Shown here: one piece after another, positions 8,782 through 16,873 of the stretch
Layout of the letters: each line of letters starts with the position of its first letter
How positions within the stretch are numbered: position 1 is the first letter of the stretch
Assembly: GCF_004793475.1 (NCBI RefSeq)
Contig: NZ_SRYZ01000022.1
Location: 1-61,886, forward strand
DNA from: Bacteroides muris (ex Afrizal et al. 2022)
GTDB lineage: Bacteria > Bacteroidota > Bacteroidia > Bacteroidales > Bacteroidaceae
DNA length: 61,886 bases
Direction of reading: 5' to 3'
Notes under the pieces: generated by a model
The model's database searches: none
What the model was told of the DNA's origin: nothing
The model's input: only the letters and a program-made list of their open reading frames with translations
Made by a program: the position numbers and the translations under genes

Positions 8782-10128
8782 TTATAATCTTAATCCCCTC
8801 TTCGGTGTGTTTTCCTCTTTTTGGGTGCGGCTTATACCCAATTTTTCTTTGAGTTCCTGAAATTTCATTTTAAACCATTCGAGTATGGGCATACCGTCAA
8901 TACATAGCCTGAATTTCCCATTCTCCTGCGGGTTCCTCTCCACGGTTGCCGTCGAGTGCTCCGTCCTGAACCTCTCCTTGTGTTCTTTCGAATAGAGCCT
9001 GCCTTTGAACCCTACGGGCTGCAGGCTGACGATTCGCCTTGTCAGTTCCTCGGTGAACCCCACTTCCCGGCATTGTTCGGCTATGGGCAGCAGTTCCGTT
9101 ACGATAGGGAAATAGGTATCTATCTGTTTCAGCCTATTGTCGTACCCTGCAATTTTCTGTTGGTAACTCCGGTCTATTCTGATTATCTCGCTGTTGTGGC
9201 GGTTCTCCATGTTCTTCTGTTCCCTCTGCTCGGCTTGTACCCGCTTTTGCAGCTTCACAATGTCCTGCCTCAAACTTTCGTTCTCCGCTTCCAGTCTCTT
9301 GACCTTGCTGCCTCCCAAAAGAGAACTCACCCCGTCCGCTATGGCTGTGGTGGCGTTTACTGCCGCATTCTTCATCTTCTGCGTGTTGATTTCCCCCTTG
9401 ACCTGCTTTAGTTTCTTCAGCGCTTCCTCTTCTAGTTGCAGCAGGTTTTCTATATTCTCCTGCAGGCTGTCCTGCTGCTCCACCAGTTCCTTGTAGTATT
9501 GCGAGGTGGAAACGTGCCTTGCCAGCGAGCCGTCCACGCCTCTCTGCAAGCCGTACTTGCTCATGGCTTGGGCATAGGTGTCCTGATAGTGTTTCAGCTT
9601 GTGCCTTGCCATGACGTCATCAGCGCACAGCCTCACGTCCTGCGGGTTCTTCTTTCTGTATTTCTTTTTCCCGTTCCGTTCTTCTTGTCTGGCTTTCCTG
9701 CGCTCCCCGGTCACTATCGGTACGACTGTGGCGTGTATGTGCGGTGTCTTCTCGTCCATGTGCAGGACTGCCGACACGAGGTTCAGCTCCCCGTATGTTT
9801 CACGGAGCCATTTCAGGTTGTCGCTGCACCAGCCGTCAAGCCGCCCGTCCGCTTCCATTTGCTTCATGTCCTTGTTGCTTCCGGTGAGCAGTACCCGGAT
9901 TGCCTTCACCTGGTTGGTGCCCACCTTGCGTCTGATGCCTGCCGTTTCTATCCGGTGCGCTATCGCCTCGGTGCGGTTCTTCACCCCTTCGGGAAACTGC
10001 ACCAGTTCCCGGTTCAGGTGCGTGCGCGTACTGTCCGCGTTCTTGGGGTGGACGGTACGCTCTATGTGCGTGGACATTGCACCGTCCGCACCTTTTGCCT
10101 TTTCCAAATGCAAAACTGCATATCCCAT
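8782..10128 (-). CDS. MobV-family relaxase (plasmid mobilization protein)
   Basis: A 448-residue relaxase that would nick the element's oriT and start transfer. The N-terminus MGYAVLHLEKAKGAD is typical of MobV/Pre proteins. The metal-binding motif HxDExxPHxH is complete: H123, D125, E126, H130, H132 (HMDEKTPHIH). The C-terminal half (about 215-350) is a long coiled coil. The frame extends upstream, but ATG 10128 places the conserved N-terminus correctly. The gap before it (10129-10310) contains strong hairpins, the usual place for an oriT in this family. Transfer would depend on a helper's type IV secretion system. Confidence 0.92.
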   Translation of the reverse strand: MGYAVLHLEKAKGADGAMSTHIERTVHPKNADSTRTHLNRELVQFPEGVKNRTEAIAHRIETAGIRRKVGTNQVKAIRVLLTGSNKDMKQMEADGRLDGWCSDNLKWLRETYGELNLVSAVLHMDEKTPHIHATVVPIVTGERRKARQEERNGKKKYRKKNPQDVRLCADDVMARHKLKHYQDTYAQAMSKYGLQRGVDGSLARHVSTSQYYKELVEQQDSLQENIENLLQLEEEALKKLKQVKGEINTQKMKNAAVNATTAIADGVSSLLGGSKVKRLEAENESLRQDIVKLQKRVQAEQREQKNMENRHNSEIIRIDRSYQQKIAGYDNRLKQIDTYFPIVTELLPIAEQCREVGFTEELTRRIVSLQPVGFKGRLYSKEHKERFRTEHSTATVERNPQENGKFRLCIDGMPILEWFKMKFQELKEKLGISRTQKEENTPKRGLRL

Positions 10129-10196
10129 AACTGTAATACATTTTTCGGTTAATACTTCCCCTGCCTTGTTCCCATGCCGCATGGCTCCGGGGTTTC

Positions 10197-10293
10197 AAAA
10201 GGGGCGGCGTCCCTTTTGCTCATTGGGGCTTTTTTAGCAATGCGTGCATTGCGTGAAGAAAAAGCCCTAATGAGCTATGGCTTTTTTAAAGCC
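10197..10293. other. Candidate oriT hairpin cluster
   Basis: Three hairpins lie in the short gap upstream of the relaxase gene. They are AAAAGGG/CCCTTTT (10197-10203 with 10211-10217); a large imperfect palindrome from 10219 to 10274 (left arm CTCATTGGGGCTTTTTTAGC then AATGC, right arm GCATTGCG then AAAAAGCCCTAATGAG); and GGCTTT/AAAGCC (10279-10284 with 10288-10293). The position directly before a MobV gene supports an oriT role. The nick site was not identified. Confidence 0.5.
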
Positions 10294-10310
10294 TTCCGGT
10301 GCACGTGCGG

Positions 10311-11273
10311 TTACATCCTGATGCCTTTGTTTTTCGGCTGCCTTGCCTGCCGTTGTCCTCCCTCCGGTTCCTGCTTCTCCTGCCGTCGTTCCGCTTGTCC
10401 TGACCGTTTACCACAAAGGAAGTCGTTCAGGTCGTTGTAGCCTCCGTATATGTGTGACGCGTCCCGGACACGCAGCCCGTATTCCTCCCGCAGTTCCTGA
10501 ACGGCTTCCATTCCCGCCTTGTCGTTGTCAAGAAAACAATGGATGCGTCCGTAACCGTCCAAAGGTCGGATTGCTTTGGATAGGTTGGAAGTCGAGTTCA
10601 GCACGATGTAGTCCTGCCCGTCAAGGTCGGGGCGCTCCGGACACCTTTCCAGCCGCAGGGTGAGGAAGGAGAGGTAGTCCATGAAGCCCTCGAAGAGGCA
10701 GCAGGTCTCCCTCGGCTGTTCCTGCCGTATGTGGGTGATGTCCTTCGGTGCGATGCACCCCTTGAAGAGCTTGTTGCGTATCTCGTAGCCTCCCGAACGG
10801 TTGGGGAAGCCGACGGCAAAGTATGGTTTGCCGTCGGTCAGATAGCGCACTTCCCTGCATTCTCTTTTTGCCAGCTCCGTATTTATCCCCCTCTGCCGCA
10901 GATAGGAATACAAGGCGGGGGAAGAGAGCGGCACCACCTCCAACTGTTGGAAACTCGGTTTTGAGGGTGTCTGCTTGCCAAAAGAAAAGGAGACCGGATG
11001 CACGCCGGGCGCCTGCTCCGCTATCCGTTCCAAAAGGTAGGGCAGGCTGTCGGACGCGTAGAGTTCCTGCGCCAGTGCGATGATGTTCCCGCCCCTGCCC
11101 GCGCCAAAATCGTACCATAGGTTGCGTTCCGTATTCACCTTGAAGGACGGCTCCCGCTCGTCCCTGAACGGTGACTTGTACCATAAATTTCCTCCCTGCC
11201 GCCTTACCGGGTCGTAGCCGAGACTGTGCAGGTATTCCTCTATGCGTATCTGTTTCGCTTCATTCGTATTCAT
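10311..11273 (-). CDS. Toprim-domain DNA primase of the element
   Basis: A 320-residue primase-like protein. The N-terminal region (about 10-65, WYKSPFRDEREPSFKV then WYDFGAGRGGNII) has the CHC2 fold pattern but lacks the zinc-binding cysteines. The Toprim part shows the glutamate motif CLFEGFMDY (E195) and the metal motif FLDNDKAG (D249, D251). It corresponds in position to the primase of NBU-type elements, which is used in replication of the transferred single strand. The C-terminal 35 residues are basic and Gln-rich. The start at ATG 11273 follows the palindromic region at 11347-11471. Confidence 0.88.
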   Translation of the reverse strand: MNTNEAKQIRIEEYLHSLGYDPVRRQGGNLWYKSPFRDEREPSFKVNTERNLWYDFGAGRGGNIIALAQELYASDSLPYLLERIAEQAPGVHPVSFSFGKQTPSKPSFQQLEVVPLSSPALYSYLRQRGINTELAKRECREVRYLTDGKPYFAVGFPNRSGGYEIRNKLFKGCIAPKDITHIRQEQPRETCCLFEGFMDYLSFLTLRLERCPERPDLDGQDYIVLNSTSNLSKAIRPLDGYGRIHCFLDNDKAGMEAVQELREEYGLRVRDASHIYGGYNDLNDFLCGKRSGQAERRQEKQEPEGGQRQARQPKNKGIRM

Positions 11274-11346
11274 GTAGATTTCTGTTTAAGTGGATATTGT
11301 TTTTTTTCTTTTCGCCCGTACCTTTCCGTATATTACGGGCTGTATC

Positions 11347-11471
11347 CACTTTACTTTACTTCCGTATATATATGGTACGGGAATAAAGTAAAGTGCTTTT
11401 ATCAGTAACCGGAACACTTCACTTTACTCTGACGTATATATATGCCCTGACTAAAGTAAAGTGGTTTCCGG
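11347..11471. repeat. Two tandem palindromes with a TATATATG core
   Basis: Two related palindromes lie in the 207-nt gap between the ATPase and primase genes. The first has arms at 11347-11363 (CACTTTACTTTACTTCC) and 11379-11395. The second has arms at 11408-11427 and 11451-11471. Both centre on CGTATATATATG. Such repeated AT-core palindromes beside helicase and primase genes could be a replication origin, or operators controlling the primase promoter. Confidence 0.7.
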
Positions 11472-11480
11472 TCTGTGCCG

Positions 11481-12551
11481 CTAATAGTGGAAGTCGGGAT
11501 TGAAGGTGTATTTCCTGCCGTTCTCCTGCACTATCATCCGCTTGCTTTTGAGTACGGTGATGAGTTTTACCACCTTGTTGCCGCCGAGTGTGGCACCGAC
11601 AGAGGCGTATGCTTCCTGCAAAGCTTCCGCAAGTTCCTGATAGCCGTATTCGTCTTTCAGGGTGAATGCCGCTTCCAGTGCGATGCGGTGCTGCCTCTCG
11701 GTGATGTCCTTGTACGGGTCGAACTTCTCCCTATTTCCTTTTGTCTCATCCTTGTCCTTGAACTGGTAGTCCTCCAGCAGTTCGGGCAATGCTTCCTCAT
11801 TGATGCGGAATGCGAACGGCTCGAAGTCCACCGCCCTGATATGTGCGGTTTTGACCGTACTTATGTCGGGGTTCTTGCTGTCCTTCTCCACTTGCAGCAC
11901 CGTTTCCGCCTTGTTGCTCAGCTCGGTTCCGATGTGCCCCCTTGCATTCTCGTCCCCCTTGTTCTGGTGCAGTATGGTATGGATGTGGATGTTCCTTTCC
12001 CCCGTCCATGTCATCAGCAGGGAGATTACCTTCGTGGATTCGCCGGGGCTGTTGATGTCGTACACCATGTCCCGTATTCCGTCGATGATTACCAGCCCGA
12101 CGTTTTCAGTCCGGTAGATTGCCTCCTTCACGATTGCTATGCGCTCTTCGGGTGTGTATTTCCGCAGGACGAGGAACTCAAGGTTCTCATGGTTGCTGCC
12201 TGTCGGCAGTCCCGCCATGCGCAGGCTGCGCCTTGCCACTTTCGCACAGTGATAGGAGCTCTGTTCGGTGTCCACATAAAGTATTTTCCGCTTGTTTTCG
12301 GGCAGTTCTGCCGTATAGTTCAGTACCGTCCCGTTTTTCAGCGCAGCCGCCACGATTGCGGAGACGTTGAATGTCTTCTTGCTCTTGGCTTTCCCGATTG
12401 ACGCGCTGAAGTTTCCCAGCGTGCCGATGACGGAGCCCTGCACTTTCAGGATTTCGGGTGCCTGCTCGTAGTCTTCCGAAAGGTCGAGCCGCGAGGCATG
12501 CCATAGGATTACCGCCTCTTCGGGCGTGATGTTTCTTTCCTTGTTTTCCAT
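11481..12551 (-). CDS. RepA-like AAA ATPase/helicase of the element
   Basis: A 356-residue RecA-fold ATPase of the AAA_25/RepA type found in Bacteroides mobilizable elements. The Walker A region is SIGKAKSKKT (about 51-60), the Walker B is VGLVIIDGIRDM, and a later segment TILHQNKGDENARGHIGTEL resembles the sensor loop of hexameric replicative helicases. The C-terminal 100 residues look like a winged-helix region. It lies 11 nt downstream of the DUF3853 gene, so both are probably one transcript. It likely acts with the primase in element replication. Confidence 0.85.
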   Translation of the reverse strand: MENKERNITPEEAVILWHASRLDLSEDYEQAPEILKVQGSVIGTLGNFSASIGKAKSKKTFNVSAIVAAALKNGTVLNYTAELPENKRKILYVDTEQSSYHCAKVARRSLRMAGLPTGSNHENLEFLVLRKYTPEERIAIVKEAIYRTENVGLVIIDGIRDMVYDINSPGESTKVISLLMTWTGERNIHIHTILHQNKGDENARGHIGTELSNKAETVLQVEKDSKNPDISTVKTAHIRAVDFEPFAFRINEEALPELLEDYQFKDKDETKGNREKFDPYKDITERQHRIALEAAFTLKDEYGYQELAEALQEAYASVGATLGGNKVVKLITVLKSKRMIVQENGRKYTFNPDFHY

Positions 12552-12562
12552 ATGGCACCTCC

Positions 12563-12871
12563 CTATCTGCGTCCCCCGCTTTTACGTCCTGCCAGTTCCA
12601 GCGCCATGTCCGCATCGACGATGATTTTGCGCCCTATCTGCGTAATGGCTCTGTCTATCCTCCCGCTTTTCTTGATGCGGTTTGCTGTGGGTATGCTGCA
12701 CCCGAACAGCCGGGCTATGCCGCCTATCCCGTACACGTATTTCTTGTCCTTGTCGGCTGCTGGCTGGGCTGGCTTCGTTTCGCTTCCCTGCAAGGCATGG
12801 CGGTTCAGGAATATGAACTCTTCGCCCGTCATCTGCCATACGGGCTTTGATAAAAGGTCTCTAATTTCCAT
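12563..12871 (-). CDS. DUF3853 family helix-turn-helix protein
   Basis: A 102-residue protein. The C-terminal half (YGIGGIARLFGCSIPTANRI then IDRAITQIGRKIIVDADMAL) is a MerR/excisionase-like winged helix, and the family is DUF3853. Proteins like this sit directly before the RepA-like ATPase in Bacteroides mobile elements and may regulate excision or replication. The start at ATG 12871 is followed 11 nt after the stop by the ATPase start. Confidence 0.85.
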   Translation of the reverse strand: MEIRDLLSKPVWQMTGEEFIFLNRHALQGSETKPAQPAADKDKKYVYGIGGIARLFGCSIPTANRIKKSGRIDRAITQIGRKIIVDADMALELAGRKSGGRR

Positions 12872-12938
12872 ATCAGAATGAAATTAACGTTTGTACTGTA
12901 AGCCCTGCGCATGGGCTTTTTACCTCGTTCGAACAGTG

Positions 12939-13001
12939 CAAAGTTAGTTCCGGGTATGGGTGGTAAGGATGTGGATAGCGTGATTAGGGTATCACGCTAT
13001 C
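12939..13001. promoter_or_regulatory. Promoter box and perfect palindrome upstream of DUF3853
   Basis: A minus-strand TAACTTTG box (12939-12946) could serve the DUF3853/ATPase transcript. Upstream of it lies a perfect 11-bp inverted repeat, GATAGCGTGAT (12974-12984) and ATCACGCTATC (12991-13001), with a 6-nt loop. Its place suggests an operator or an excision-factor site. Confidence 0.45.
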
Positions 13002-13092
13002 TTGTTAAATATCAGTAAGTAATAAGAAGTGGTAGAAATTATTTTGGGTGGTAAAAGTGGTCGTGTCGTGGAATGTCGGGACATATCACCGG

Positions 13093-14127
13093 CTATCGGA
13101 ATATAGACCGCATTTCCTTGGCAAATTCCTGATTGCTGTCACTGGCTAAATCTGTACGGGGAACGGGTGCCTTGTATTTGGATTTGTAATATTTTATGTC
13201 TATGTCCAGCAATCTCATGATTTCATCCTTCCACTTCTCTCTGTCCTGATTGGAGAGGGTCTCACTCATGAGGAATATCAGGTAGCATACACGCGCCTTT
13301 TCTCCCGGTCTTATCTTCAGTCTGTTTCTGCATGGCTGCAAGTTCATTCCGGCGTAGAAATCCGCTTCGGGAACGGCTTCAAACTGTTTGTCGTTGCATT
13401 TCTCATAAATGGCTGACAGCAGTCGCATGGGGAAATAGGCGGGCGGGCTTGCTGGGGTGGTAGCGGATGAGGGAATTTCCTTTTCTTCCCCTTCCTTTTT
13501 CTTTTGGTCGGTCAGGTATTTATCAAGGATTGCCAATAGTGAGCCTCCCAGCCTGCAAATGTCCCCGCAACGGTTTTGCAGGCATTGCAGGGCTTCCCGC
13601 CTTGCCTGCTCCTTCTGCGTGTACAGTTCATTCAGTTTGGCTTTCTCCTTGTCGTATTCCCGTTTGCACCGTTCGTACCTTCTTTCCAGCAGTTCCTCTT
13701 CCTGACGGTCGTGCTCCCTAAAACCTACTGCCTCCAAAGAACCATTCGCTTTCATGAGTTCCCGGTAATATCCGTTTGTGACTTTCATCTGTCTGTCAAT
13801 ACCCCAGTCAAAACGGCTTTCATGCTGTCGGCAGACATATCCGGTATCGAGACGGTCAAAAAACTCCTTGCAGGCATTGTAAGTCGAGATGTTGCTCTCA
13901 ATCTCCCGTTTCAGACTGTTCAGGAGTACGGAATAGTGTGTGGCGTCCATTTCAAGCATGAGGCTGATAAGTGCCGCCTCAAAGGTCTGCGTGTCCCCGT
14001 ACTCTCTGTAAAAATCGGAAATGAACTGTTGCTTCTCAAAAGAGAAACTGCCGCCGGACATTATTTCGGCGTATATTTTGTTGAGCTTCCCGTAGCGGGG
14101 TATCATTGATGTTATTCTTTCGTCCAT
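13093..14127 (-). CDS. Hypothetical coiled-coil protein of the element
   Basis: A 344-residue protein I do not recognise. It has an alpha-helical N-terminal part, a charged coiled coil (about 135-180, EEELLERRYERCKREYDKEK), a low-complexity Ser/Thr/Pro segment (about 220-232) and a C-terminal domain (about 233-344, MRLLSAIYEKCNDKQFEAVP onward). It starts 10 nt after the integrase stop, so it is almost certainly co-transcribed with the integrase. Position in the element suggests a role in excision, regulation or DNA binding, but nothing in the sequence proves it. Confidence 0.75.
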   Translation of the reverse strand: MDERITSMIPRYGKLNKIYAEIMSGGSFSFEKQQFISDFYREYGDTQTFEAALISLMLEMDATHYSVLLNSLKREIESNISTYNACKEFFDRLDTGYVCRQHESRFDWGIDRQMKVTNGYYRELMKANGSLEAVGFREHDRQEEELLERRYERCKREYDKEKAKLNELYTQKEQARREALQCLQNRCGDICRLGGSLLAILDKYLTDQKKKEGEEKEIPSSATTPASPPAYFPMRLLSAIYEKCNDKQFEAVPEADFYAGMNLQPCRNRLKIRPGEKARVCYLIFLMSETLSNQDREKWKDEIMRLLDIDIKYYKSKYKAPVPRTDLASDSNQEFAKEMRSIFR

Positions 14128-14137
14128 AGTGTGATAG

Positions 14138-15424
14138 TTACAGTTGGTTGAATTTGCTCATTGCGTTTGCCTTCACGTCATCGGCTATGTCTATGTAGGG
14201 CTTCATCGCCTTGTAGTCACTGTGCCCCGTCCATTTCATCACCACTTGTGCGGGGATGCCCAATGCCAAAGCGTTACAGATGAATGTCCGTCTTCCGGCA
14301 TGGGTGCCCAGCAAGGCGTATTTGGGTGTAATGGTGTCTATACGCTCGCTGCCTTTGTAGTAGGTCTCGCTTACCGGGTCGTTGATTTCCGCAAGCTCCC
14401 CCAGTTCTTTCAGGTAGTTGTTCATCTTTTGGTTGCTGATGACCGGAAGCGCCTTGTGTCCTTCAAACTCCACGTCCTTGTATTTGTCAAGTATCGCCCT
14501 GCTGTGGTTGTTCAGTTCGATGACAAGGCGGTCAGCAGTCTTTACGGTGGTGATTTCTATATACCCGTCCCGAATGTCGCTCCGTTTGAGGTTGTACACG
14601 TCCGAATAGCGCAGCCCGCTGAAACAGCAGAACAGAAAGACGTCCCTTACCCGTTCGAGATATTGCTTGGTCGGGGGTATTTTGTAGTCTTTCAGCTTGT
14701 TCAGTTCTTCCCATGTGAGGAATATCACCTTCTTTTGGACGCTTTTCAGCTTCGGGTTGAAGCTCTCGTAGGCGTTGTTCATGCAGTATCCTTTCTTGGT
14801 GCACCACCGTAGGAACCATTTCAGGTAGGCTATCTGCTTCATGGTGGACGTGTTGCGCAAGCCTTCCACGTCCTTGAGGAAATTCACATAGCTTGTCAGC
14901 TTGGGTTCGTCCAGTGCCCCGAAGGTCAGTTCCTTGTCGAACTTCTCAAGGTGTTTCCTCACTGCGGCGAACTTCTCATAAGTGGCGTCAGACCAGCCGT
15001 TCTGTGTCCCGCATTCCTTGATGAACTCCCCGAATACCTCCATAGGGGCGAACGTCAGGGGTTTCTGCTGTTCTTCCTCCCTCTTTTCGCTGTGCAGGCT
15101 GTTGAAAGCCTCCTTTACTTGTGCGGTGGTAGGCATGGTTCCCTGAACCTCGAACTCCTTGAAGATGTTCTGTATTTCCGTATAGTAGCGCAGCAGGTCG
15201 GTATTGATTTCGGATGCGCTCTGTTTCAGCTTGTTGGTGCAGCCCGGCTTTACACGTTGTTTGTCTGTGTCCCATTTGGCTGCGTCGATGCGGTAGCCCG
15301 TTGTAAACTCGATGCGCTGGCTGGCAAATATCACACGCATACGGATAGGCACATTCTCCACGATTGGTACGCCGTTCTTCTTACGGCTCTCCAAAGAAAA
15401 GATGATGTTTCTCTTGATATTCAT
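14138..15424 (-). CDS. Tyrosine site-specific integrase
   Basis: A 428-residue recombinase that would integrate and excise the element at tRNA-Asp. It has an N-terminal arm-binding domain (about 1-110), a SAM-like core-binding domain (about 128-215) and the catalytic domain (about 235-428). The catalytic residues are present: R272 (SGLRYSD), a lysine near 295, H375 and R378 (THAGRR), H401 (TGHSDY) and Y410. It is read inward from the right end of the element, 159 nt from the attachment core. It belongs to the large Bacteroides integrase group with IntDOT and IntN1; the length is usual. Confidence 0.95.
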   Translation of the reverse strand: MNIKRNIIFSLESRKKNGVPIVENVPIRMRVIFASQRIEFTTGYRIDAAKWDTDKQRVKPGCTNKLKQSASEINTDLLRYYTEIQNIFKEFEVQGTMPTTAQVKEAFNSLHSEKREEEQQKPLTFAPMEVFGEFIKECGTQNGWSDATYEKFAAVRKHLEKFDKELTFGALDEPKLTSYVNFLKDVEGLRNTSTMKQIAYLKWFLRWCTKKGYCMNNAYESFNPKLKSVQKKVIFLTWEELNKLKDYKIPPTKQYLERVRDVFLFCCFSGLRYSDVYNLKRSDIRDGYIEITTVKTADRLVIELNNHSRAILDKYKDVEFEGHKALPVISNQKMNNYLKELGELAEINDPVSETYYKGSERIDTITPKYALLGTHAGRRTFICNALALGIPAQVVMKWTGHSDYKAMKPYIDIADDVKANAMSKFNQL

Positions 15425-15582
15425 ATTCGGGTGTAATTAAATTAGCACCCAAATATACACCCAATTATTGGGATAGCAAAAGATTTTGAATGATATTTTA
15501 CGATATATATCAATTGTAATAAGCTGTTTATTAGTAGATAGTTACAAGTTTATGATGTTTTGTAAAATCGTAGGTTAAAGTA

Positions 15583-15597
15583 CCGTACGCACCGCAA
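15583..15597 (+). repeat. Right attachment core (attR)
   Basis: CCGTACGCACCGCAA repeats the tRNA-Asp 3' end. The bases before it do not fold as a tRNA, so this is the partial copy made by insertion. Confidence 0.85.
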
Positions 15598-15611
15598 AAT
15601 CAAATTAAAGC

Positions 15612-15643
15612 AAAGCTCTGGAATCCAAGAATTTCAGAGCTTT
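15612..15643 (+). terminator. Displaced original terminator of tRNA-Asp
   Basis: The stem AAAGCTCTG (15612-15620) pairs with CAGAGCTTT (15635-15643), extended by AAT/ATT, and is followed by CTTGTTTT. It lies immediately outside attR, where the tRNA-Asp terminator would have been before the element inserted. Confidence 0.65.
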
Positions 15644-15866
15644 CTTGTTTTCTGTATCGGCAAGAATAACGATTTAAAAAACATGCGTGGGATTATTCGT
15701 AGGATTCCTGCCAGTCTTACTATACTCATCTGATGAACTTGAACTTTCTTGCGGTATAATCGGGAATTCGGGTACAAATATCCGTAACTCATATACGTCT
15801 TCGCTTGTGCTATCGCGGTATCTTTGTCATCAGAAGTTTAACAAGAAAAATAGAGTAATATAGAGT

Positions 15867-16862
15867 ATGGCAAAAACAATTTTAGGAGCTTTGTCACTGC
15901 TTGTCATAATATCGTGCAGTATCCCCGTGAAGGAGAACACCGTTCAACCTAATATAATGGAAACGAACAAGAAAAATCTCGGAAATCTGTTGGCGCTCTA
16001 TCCCAAGCCGATGACGGTTGTCGGGGCGGAGGTTGAAGGGAAAGTAAACTGGCTAGTGGTAGGCCATACGGGTGTTATTGGACATGACCGGATACTCATC
16101 AGCATGAGTAAAAGCCATTACACTAATCAAGGAATAAAGGACTCAAAACGACTTTCCATCAATCTAGTGAGTCGTGAAATATTGCAGAAAGCTGACTATG
16201 TGGGAAGTGTAAGCGGTGCAATGGTCGATAAGTCAGAGGTGTTCGCCTACCATATTGGCGAAAACGGTACCCCCGTTATAGACGCATCGCCACTCACCAT
16301 GGAGTGTGAGGTGGTAGACATCTATGAAACTGAAAGTTTCGACAATTTCATTTGTGCGATAGTCAATACATATGCTGTTCCTGAAGTACTTGATAATAAC
16401 GGGAAACTCGACTATACGAAGCTGAAACCTGTATTGTTTGAATTTCCGACCTATTCCTACCTTGCCACGGGAGAGATTATCGGCAATTGCCTGAATCTGG
16501 ATAAGCAGCCGGGTATGTGCGCCAAAGAGCCGATGAGTGCTGACGGTATCGTGCGGTTGTCGAAGATTGAGGTTTATCCGCAGTATCTCGACGAGTATAT
16601 GAAATACGCAATCGAAGTAGGCGAAATCTCTCTGCGCACCGAATCGGGCGTGCTGACTATGTATGCGGTCGGCGAGAAGGAGAATCCCTGCAAGGTGACC
16701 ATCCTCGAAACCTATGCGAGCCATGCGGCTTATGAAAAACATATTGCATCAGAACATTTTCAGAAATACAAGCAAGGAACGTTGCACATGGTCAAATCAT
16801 TGGTCTTGTCTGACCAGACGCCACTTAATCCGGCTAACAAGCTCAATAACTTCATGCAATAA
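15867..16862 (+). CDS. Exported flavin reductase-like / antibiotic-biosynthesis-monooxygenase fusion lipoprotein
   Basis: A 331-residue two-domain protein. Residues 1-17 form a lipoprotein signal with the lipobox IISC (C17). Residues about 40-195 match the flavin reductase-like FMN-binding split barrel (VGAEVEGKVNWLVVGHTG, CAKEPM and neighbouring pattern). Residues about 225-325 match an ABM-type dimeric alpha/beta barrel (VRLSKIEVYPQYLDEYMKYA, EHFQKYKQGTLHMVKSL) as in quinol monooxygenases. The combination suggests an exported flavin- or quinone-handling oxidoreductase. It is followed 11 nt later by another exported fusion protein, which suggests an operon. Domain calls are moderately secure and the substrate is unknown. 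Confidence 0.8.
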   Translation: MAKTILGALSLLVIISCSIPVKENTVQPNIMETNKKNLGNLLALYPKPMTVVGAEVEGKVNWLVVGHTGVIGHDRILISMSKSHYTNQGIKDSKRLSINLVSREILQKADYVGSVSGAMVDKSEVFAYHIGENGTPVIDASPLTMECEVVDIYETESFDNFICAIVNTYAVPEVLDNNGKLDYTKLKPVLFEFPTYSYLATGEIIGNCLNLDKQPGMCAKEPMSADGIVRLSKIEVYPQYLDEYMKYAIEVGEISLRTESGVLTMYAVGEKENPCKVTILETYASHAAYEKHIASEHFQKYKQGTLHMVKSLVLSDQTPLNPANKLNNFMQ

Positions 16863-16873
16863 ATAGAACGACT

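Larger units (their letters stand above)
5666..15597. mobile_element. NBU-like integrative mobilizable element in tRNA-Asp
   Basis: About 9.9 kb bounded by a 15-bp direct repeat (5666-5680 and 15583-15597) that copies the 3' end of tRNA-Asp. The backbone runs leftward from the right end: tyrosine integrase, unknown coiled-coil protein, DUF3853, RepA-like ATPase, primase, MobV relaxase. This is the gene order I associate with NBU-type mobilizable units of Bacteroides. No conjugation (Tra) genes are present, so it would need a helper conjugative element. Left of the relaxase lie two cargo genes of envelope type. NBU1 uses a tRNA-Leu; the tRNA-Asp target here is read directly from the repeat. 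Confidence 0.9.
15425..15866. other. Right element end and flanking gap
   Basis: A stretch of 442 bases without a gene. It holds the AT-rich integrase promoter region, where arm-type sites would lie, the attachment core at 15583-15597, the displaced tRNA terminator at 15612-15643, and about 220 nt of upstream sequence for the flavin reductase-like gene with a TATCTTTG box at 15819-15826. TGTAAAATCG at 15561-15570 is also present inside the left end (5736-5745). Confidence 0.6.

Noticed and set aside
15570..15597. Second tRNA-Asp
   Set aside because: Only the last 15 bases match the tRNA. The preceding bases cannot form the other arms, so it is the attR copy.
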